Assembly (NCBI GenBank): GCA_038244055.1
Contig: JBBRTW010000349.1
Coordinates: forward strand, 1 to 7,931
Source: DASPKW01 sp038244055
GTDB taxonomy: Bacteria; Planctomycetota; Phycisphaerae; Tepidisphaerales; Tepidisphaeraceae
Length of the DNA stretch: 7,931 nucleotides
Reading direction: 5' to 3'
Positions within the stretch are counted from its first letter, which is position 1. Each line of letters begins with the position of its first letter. Shown here one piece after another: positions 4,798-7,931 of this stretch. The notes beneath the pieces were generated by a model that saw nothing but the letters and a program-made list of their open reading frames with translations, had not been told where the DNA came from and made no database searches. The translations under genes and the position numbers were made by a program.

Positions 4798-5712
4798 TCA
4801 AGCCGCCTTGGGAACTGGGGGAAGAGGTGCGTCCGGCCCATTGTCGTCCCCGCCACCGCCTCCACCATTATCTCCGCCATGGTCGTCGCCGTTAGTGTCG
4901 TCGGTCCCATCATCCCGGCGTTCTTTCTTGCCGTCAGTGTTGGAATGGAATACATCCTTGCCCATCCCGCCAACAATATGGTCAAAACCAGCATCGCCAT
5001 TCAGGTCATCATCGCCCTGATCCCCGGCCAGCGAATCATCCCCCTCGCCACCCTGAAGATTGTCATTCCCATCGCCGCCATCAAGGGAATCATTCCCGCC
5101 ATCCCCCTCCACCGTGTCATTTCCGGCCGACCCATCCAGCGTATCATCGCCCTCCCCGCCCGTCAGGGAGTCATCGCCCAGCCCGCCGGTTTCGGAATCA
5201 TTTCCACCATCGCCTTCCACCGAATCCAAACCATCCGAACCATCTAGCGAATCATCGCCCAGGCCCCCCACCACCGTATCATCATCCGCCCCGCCATCTT
5301 CAACATCATTACCCGTCCGGCCATCAAGCGAATCATCCCCCGCACCCCCCAGAAGACTGTCGGTGCCCTTCCCACCCACCAGCGTATCGTTCCCATCCCC
5401 GCCATTGATAGACCGCGCCGCAGCCACGCCGCCATTGGAATTCGAGATGGTCACGTTGTCATTGCCCCGCCCCGCAACCACGTTAAATCGCTTCACTTTC
5501 CCCGAATAGAGCGTGTGGTGCCCGTTGACCGACACATCGTACTGCCCATCGGTCGTCTTCTCGATCGTGATCGTATCCGACCGCCGGGTCCCATCGATCT
5601 CCACCGCACTCGAAGCCTTGAAGGCTACCGCCGACAACATCCGCCGCTCCTCCAGACCCTCAACCACCGGCCCAACCGCGGACGCCAACTTTTTCATTTG
5701 CTGCCTGCTCAT
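4798..5712 (-). CDS. RTX-repeat surface protein with acidic glycine-rich tail, 304 aa
   Basis: First of the three paralogues in transcription order. The basic N-terminus MSRQQMKKLASAVG leads into GLEERRMLSAV (residues 19-29), the clearest LExRxLL planctomycete motif here. The pre-repeat module (about 30-103) contains GTRRSDTITIEK and VVAGRGNDNVTIS. Residues 104-256 are 17 contiguous GGxGxDxxx nonapeptides, predicted to form a calcium beta-roll. Residues 257-304 are a low-complexity tail, first KKERRDD, then Asp/Gly-rich with six consecutive glycines, ending PLPPVPKAA. The tail shows no membrane anchor, PEP-CTERM or obvious type I secretion signal. The ATG at 5712 has AGGAG 9 nt upstream; an ATG 30 nt earlier lacks one. 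It is divergent from the RCK gene across 230 bp. Location outside the cytoplasm is inferred from the motif and repeat type. Confidence 0.88.
   Translation of the reverse strand: MSRQQMKKLASAVGPVVEGLEERRMLSAVAFKASSAVEIDGTRRSDTITIEKTTDGQYDVSVNGHHTLYSGKVKRFNVVAGRGNDNVTISNSNGGVAAARSINGGDGNDTLVGGKGTDSLLGGAGDDSLDGRTGNDVEDGGADDDTVVGGLGDDSLDGSDGLDSVEGDGGNDSETGGLGDDSLTGGEGDDTLDGSAGNDTVEGDGGNDSLDGGDGNDNLQGGEGDDSLAGDQGDDDLNGDAGFDHIVGGMGKDVFHSNTDGKKERRDDGTDDTNGDDHGGDNGGGGGGDDNGPDAPLPPVPKAA
4945..5403 (-). repeat. Seventeen tandem RTX nonapeptide coding units with a 36-residue super-repeat
   Basis: A 459-bp array of 27-bp units. Units 6-9 (5161-5268) and 10-13 (5053-5160) match as four-unit blocks. Each block reads GGxGDDxLD, GSxGxDxVE, GDGGNDSxx and GGxGxDxLx in the same order. 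This points to duplication of 108-bp blocks on top of the single-unit repeat. Units 14-17 look like a further, decayed copy. Confidence 0.88.
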
Positions 5713-5721
5713 GGTCGTGTT

Positions 5722-5726
5722 CTCCT
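5722..5726 (-). promoter_or_regulatory. Ribosome binding site fixing the start at 5712
   Basis: The minus strand reads AGGAG here, 9 nt before the ATG at 5712. It selects this start over the in-frame ATG at 5742, and is the strongest Shine-Dalgarno in the window. Confidence 0.65.
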
Positions 5727-5807
5727 GAAATATGCCTGACATGCCGGACGTGGCCGAAGGTGGTCCACTGTATCAAATATGGCACGTCGCGGATGAGTAA
5801 ATGATGA

Positions 5808-5850
5808 GAATCGCAAAATTCATTACATTTCGCATCGTCGCATGCGATTC
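5808..5850. promoter_or_regulatory. Inverted repeat in the divergent RTX/RCK promoter region
   Basis: GAATCGCA (5808-5815) and TGCGATTC (5843-5850) are exact reverse complements 27 nt apart. The half-sites are 35 bp apart, which could suit a dimeric or looping regulator. It lies in an AT-richer divergent intergenic region. It may equally be chance. Confidence 0.3.
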
Positions 5851-5860
5851 CTACAACACA

Positions 5861-5890
5861 TTTGACATTTTCCTTTTAACGTTTGACATT
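5861..5890 (+). promoter_or_regulatory. Direct repeat TTTGACATT, 21-bp period, upstream of the RCK gene
   Basis: TTTGACATT occurs at 5861-5869 and again at 5882-5890, exactly 21 bp (two helical turns) apart. Each contains a perfect -35 hexamer TTGACA (5862-5867 and 5883-5888). No good -10 follows either at 16-18 bp: the first is followed by GACATT at 17 bp, three of six. It is therefore either a weak or tandem promoter or a two-site operator on one DNA face. Confidence 0.4.
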
Positions 5891-5942
5891 GCCCGCCTTG
5901 ATTGCACTTCGCAGACAGACAGGATTGCGCCGCGCCTGGACC

Positions 5943-6986
5943 ATGGCACTCTATGTTCGCGCGCTCCTCTACGAATTCCGTTTCACCGTCATCGCCCTGT
6001 TTCTGCTTCTAATCACCGGAACATTTCTGTACATGCAGGCGCCCGGCGAGTTCTCCGACAACTCGAACCCCTTGGTCAATTCCGCCTACGCCGCCTGGAT
6101 GGTGCTCCTCAACCAGCCCGTGCATAATCCGCCCACCGCCTGGTATCTCGTGCCCGTCTGCATGATCTACCCGGTGATCGGCGTGGGCCTGATCGGCGAG
6201 GGCGTGGTCCGCCTCGCCCTCTTGATGTTCTCGCGGCGACACGGACTCAAGGAGTGGATGCGCGTCATGGCCTCAACCTACCGGGATCACATCGTCGTCT
6301 GCGGCGTCGGCAAGCTCGGCACCCGCGTCACCGAGCAACTCGTCTCGGCCGGGTTGCAGGTCGTCGCCATCGAAAAGAGCGACGCCGCGCGCTTTCTCCC
6401 CCAACTGCGCACCCTGGGCGTGCCGGTCATCGTCGGTGACATGAAGGATGATGCCATCCTCATCAGCGCCGGCATCCCCAAAGCCGCCGTCGTCATCATC
6501 GCCACCAACGACGACATGGCCAATCTCGAAGTCGCCCTCGATGCCCGGAGGATGAACCCGCAGATCCGCGTGGTCATGCGATTGTTCGAGCAATCCATCG
6601 CCCAGAAAATCTCCGATGCCTTCCTCGTCGATGTCGCCTTCTCCGCCAGCCACCTCGCCGCACCGATCGTCGCCGCCATGTCGATGGGCGGAAAAGTCCT
6701 CACCTCCACCCTGATCGCCGGCATCCCCCACGTCACGGCCGAGCTGAAAGTGGAAGAGCACTCCGCCCTCGCCGCAAGGACCATCGCCGAAATCGAGGCC
6801 GCCCACGCCTGCAAAGTCCTCGCCCGCACCTCCCTCGGCCGGGAAGTCCAACTTCCCCCCGCCGCCGCCGATCAGGTAGCACCCGGCGATGTGCTGGTCG
6901 TCCACGCCGCCAGCGCGCATTTGATGACCCTGGCCGGCGCCGCGCGCGCCGCCATCGGCAAGGCGAATGAACCGATGAACGCCTGA
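5943..6986 (+). CDS. Channel-like membrane protein with RCK (TrkA-N/TrkA-C) domains, 347 aa
   Basis: Inner-membrane protein built like a two-TM potassium channel with a cytosolic RCK module. TM1 is about residues 12-31, a re-entrant-loop region about 46-62, and TM2 about 67-96. The TrkA-N Rossmann domain starts near 115 with HIVVCGVGKLG (GxGxxG at 121-126). An acidic Glu144 ends beta-2 (ribose contact of NAD), with IVGD at 163-166 and ATND at 187-190. A TrkA-C-type domain covers about 253-325 (ending PGDVLVVHA). The expected filter TVGYGD is absent; the loop reads WMVLLNQPVHNPP. It may therefore conduct another ion or act as a nucleotide sensor; I recall similar channel-like NAD-binding proteins in planctomycetes. 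The ATG at 5943 lacks a Shine-Dalgarno. TTG starts upstream (5883) would add 20 residues. The stop lies in an octamer repeat. Confidence 0.87.
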   Translation: MALYVRALLYEFRFTVIALFLLLITGTFLYMQAPGEFSDNSNPLVNSAYAAWMVLLNQPVHNPPTAWYLVPVCMIYPVIGVGLIGEGVVRLALLMFSRRHGLKEWMRVMASTYRDHIVVCGVGKLGTRVTEQLVSAGLQVVAIEKSDAARFLPQLRTLGVPVIVGDMKDDAILISAGIPKAAVVIIATNDDMANLEVALDARRMNPQIRVVMRLFEQSIAQKISDAFLVDVAFSASHLAAPIVAAMSMGGKVLTSTLIAGIPHVTAELKVEEHSALAARTIAEIEAAHACKVLARTSLGREVQLPPAAADQVAPGDVLVVHAASAHLMTLAGAARAAIGKANEPMNA

Positions 6987-7020
6987 ACGCCTGAACGCCT
7001 GAACGTCTGACCGTCTGACC
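6981..7020 (+). repeat. Octanucleotide tandem repeat across the RCK gene stop codon
   Basis: Three perfect copies of GCCTGAAC (6981-7004) are followed by two perfect copies of the related GTCTGACC (7005-7020), 40 bp in all. The preceding CGATGAAC (6973-6980) looks like a further diverged unit. The TGA stop of the RCK gene (6984-6986) lies inside the first unit. Adding or removing downstream units would not change the protein. Confidence 0.85.
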
Positions 7021-7101
7021 TATTTTAGCCGCTCCGGTTGCCGAGCGCGTCTGGCGGGTATGGCTGCTGACGCGGTCACAGGAAAATGGGAGTTACACGG
7101 C

Positions 7102-7105
7102 GAGG
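7102..7105 (+). promoter_or_regulatory. Ribosome binding site fixing the start at 7113
   Basis: GAGG lies 7 nt before the ATG at 7113. It favours that start over the in-frame ATG at 7086, whose AGGA is only 2-3 nt away. Confidence 0.5.
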
Positions 7106-7112
7106 CTTAAGT

Positions 7113-7463
7113 ATGTGTGATGGCAATCGCCAATTGACCGAGCCGGAACGGCGTCTTATCCGGTGGATGCTCGAACATGGCGGGCCTGAAGCGCAGTCAC
7201 TTCTACCGCAGCTTGAACTTGCGGAAGTGACGCCGCAGCGCTGCCCCTGCGGGTGCGCAAGCCTCCACTTCCAGATCAAGGGGCAACCAATCCCCGGTAC
7301 GGGCGTTCATCCCATAGCGGATTTCGTATTCGGCGATGCAAGCACTTTGAGCGGCATCTTCGTTTATGAAACCAACGGTGTGCTGAGCGGGTTGGAAGTT
7401 TACGGACTGGCGGGTGATGCGCCCAAGTCGCTACCGGAGTCCGAAGCGCTACGGCCGATGTAA
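7113..7463 (+). CDS. Small conserved hypothetical protein with CPCGC motif, 116 aa
   Basis: Function not recognised. The N-terminal half is a helical segment LTEPERRLIRWMLEHGGPEA (residues 8-27). It is followed by LLPQLELAEV and then RCPCGCASLHF with Cys44, Cys46 and Cys48. The C-terminal half is beta-rich, with FVFGD, GIFVYETNGVLSGLEVYG, and GDAPKSLPESEALRP near the end. Three closely spaced cysteines could bind a metal or be redox-active, but no zinc-ribbon partner pair is visible. It resembles a family of short hypothetical proteins seen in varied bacteria, an impression from memory. The ATG at 7113 has GAGG upstream; a start at 7086 would add nine residues. It is convergent with the second PIN toxin with zero bases between the two stop codons. 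Codons are less C-ending than in the RCK gene, hinting at an accessory origin. Confidence 0.8.
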   Translation: MCDGNRQLTEPERRLIRWMLEHGGPEAQSLLPQLELAEVTPQRCPCGCASLHFQIKGQPIPGTGVHPIADFVFGDASTLSGIFVYETNGVLSGLEVYGLAGDAPKSLPESEALRPM

Positions 7464-7871
7464 CTACGGGGGCGTGATCATCGCGACGTTTGGAAAATAC
7501 GTTCGATATCGCGCGGCGTCGCGGGTCACCAGAGTCAACTTCCGGATCTCCGCGTGCGCCCCAATATAAAAATCCGGGAGCGGTGAAGATTTGCTGCCGC
7601 CGGCGCGTCGGTATTTCAAAAATGCCTGGCCCGCAGACCAACCGGCCTCATAGGGTAATTTGAGACGCCGAAAGAGCGGCGACACGAGCCATCGATCCAG
7701 GTCTTCCTGCTTAGCGAAGGCGGGGGCAAGCTCCGCATAGATGATCGGATCGATGCAAATAGGGCCTGTCAATGAGAGGGTCCGGAGTTGTCCCCACGAC
7801 CACGGCATCCAAACGGGGTCGGAAGTAGCGATGTCCAGCAAAACGTTTGTGTCGAAGAGGAAGTTACTCAT
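7464..7871 (-). CDS. vapC: VapC-family PIN-domain toxin, 135 aa
   Basis: Second PIN toxin, predicted Mg-dependent endoribonuclease. Motifs are FLFDTNVLLDIA (Asp7), IDPIIYAELAPAF (Glu47), PLPDFYIGAHAE (Asp100) and VTRDAARYRTYF (Asp118). The quartet is complete and the length is normal. It belongs to a different PIN branch from the toxin at 711-1103: it has DTNVLLDIA, IYAEL and LPDFYIGAHA rather than DTHALLWL and HHRDPFDR. So the two modules are not recent duplicates. The ATG overlaps the stop of an upstream open frame as ATGA, which is taken to be its antitoxin and indicates translational coupling. Its stop TAG abuts the TAA of the convergent small gene. Codon use is less C-ending than in the central genes. 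Confidence 0.93.
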   Translation of the reverse strand: MSNFLFDTNVLLDIATSDPVWMPWSWGQLRTLSLTGPICIDPIIYAELAPAFAKQEDLDRWLVSPLFRRLKLPYEAGWSAGQAFLKYRRAGGSKSSPLPDFYIGAHAEIRKLTLVTRDAARYRTYFPNVAMITPP

Positions 7872-7931
7872 TCCTCACCGCGCGTCATCTCCATGATCTC
7901 GGCGGTGGTTACGCCCGGTCGCGCCGCGCCA
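7868..7931 (-). CDS. Partial antitoxin gene (C-terminal end), cut by the window edge
   Basis: Twenty codons plus a TGA stop are visible on the minus strand. The readable end is AARPGVTTAEIMEMTRGEE. The pattern RPGVTTxEIMxxTRGEx is typical of the C-terminus of VapB-type antitoxins paired with PIN toxins. The stop overlaps the toxin start by 4 bp. The DNA-binding domain, start codon and promoter lie beyond 7931, so the antitoxin fold (AbrB-like or ribbon-helix-helix) cannot be decided. Confidence 0.7.
   Translation of the reverse strand, partial: GAARPGVTTAEIMEMTRGEE

Noticed and set aside
4945..5403. Regular short direct repeats resembling a CRISPR or minisatellite array
   Set aside because: The 27-bp period is continuous, in frame and encodes GGxGxDxxx nonapeptides; there are no spacers.
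4594..5509. Plus-strand open frames of 217 aa and 149 aa opposite the third RTX gene
   Set aside because: They are the low-complexity antisense product of the nonapeptide array (SPPS and IIP repeats) and are not independent genes.
6273..6920. Minus-strand 215-aa open frame opposite the RCK gene
   Set aside because: It is a Gly/Asp-rich shadow of GC-rich codons. The plus frame has intact transmembrane and TrkA-N/C motifs.
7005..7060. Terminator after the RCK gene
   Set aside because: The octamer array is a direct, not inverted, repeat. The following TATTTTAG is not preceded by a stable stem.

Overview
The window looks like a piece of a GC-rich planctomycete chromosome, most likely from the Phycisphaerae side of the phylum. 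The main evidence is that three neighbouring proteins start with a short basic segment followed by LESRTML, LEQRRLM or LEERRML. This is the LExRxLL/LEPRxLLS-type N-terminal motif known from planctomycete exported and surface proteins. The dispersed-looking GC-rich palindromes between genes and the mixed use of Shine-Dalgarno and SD-less starts fit that reading. The taxonomic call is inference from these features, not a database result.

Layout: (1) 1-105 holds two arms of a palindromic element in inverted orientation, followed by a conserved-looking 195-aa protein of unknown function (106-693, +). (2) A type II toxin-antitoxin pair lies on the minus strand: a Phd/YefM-like antitoxin (1100-1336) overlapping by ATGA a PIN-domain VapC toxin (711-1103). 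(3) A HAD-IIA (NagD-like) phosphatase runs divergently from it (1479-2294, +). Both divergent genes have a promoter-like pair whose -10 lies 6 nt before the start codon, which suggests leaderless transcripts. (4) 2382-5712 holds three minus-strand genes encoding RTX-type nonapeptide-repeat (Ca-binding beta-roll) proteins. All three share the planctomycete N-terminal motif and a pre-repeat module, but end differently: two choice-of-anchor-D-like domains, nothing, or an acidic glycine-rich tail. (5) A divergent RCK/TrkA-N protein with two transmembrane segments follows (5943-6986, +). Its pore loop lacks a K+-channel TVGYGD-type filter. (6) An array of five 8-bp units covers its stop codon. (7) The right end holds a small cysteine-cluster protein (7113-7463, +) and a second VapC-type PIN toxin (7464-7871, -), whose antitoxin is cut off by the window edge (7868-7931, -).

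How they work together: the RTX trio is the only group that looks like a functional unit, probably a set of calcium-stabilised envelope or extracellular proteins that arose by duplication. No dedicated secretion ABC transporter, membrane-fusion or outer-membrane gene is visible next to it. The two TA modules and the small cysteine protein look like accessory genes, with less C-ending codon use than the phosphatase and RCK genes. There are no rRNA or tRNA genes, CRISPR array or transposase in the window.
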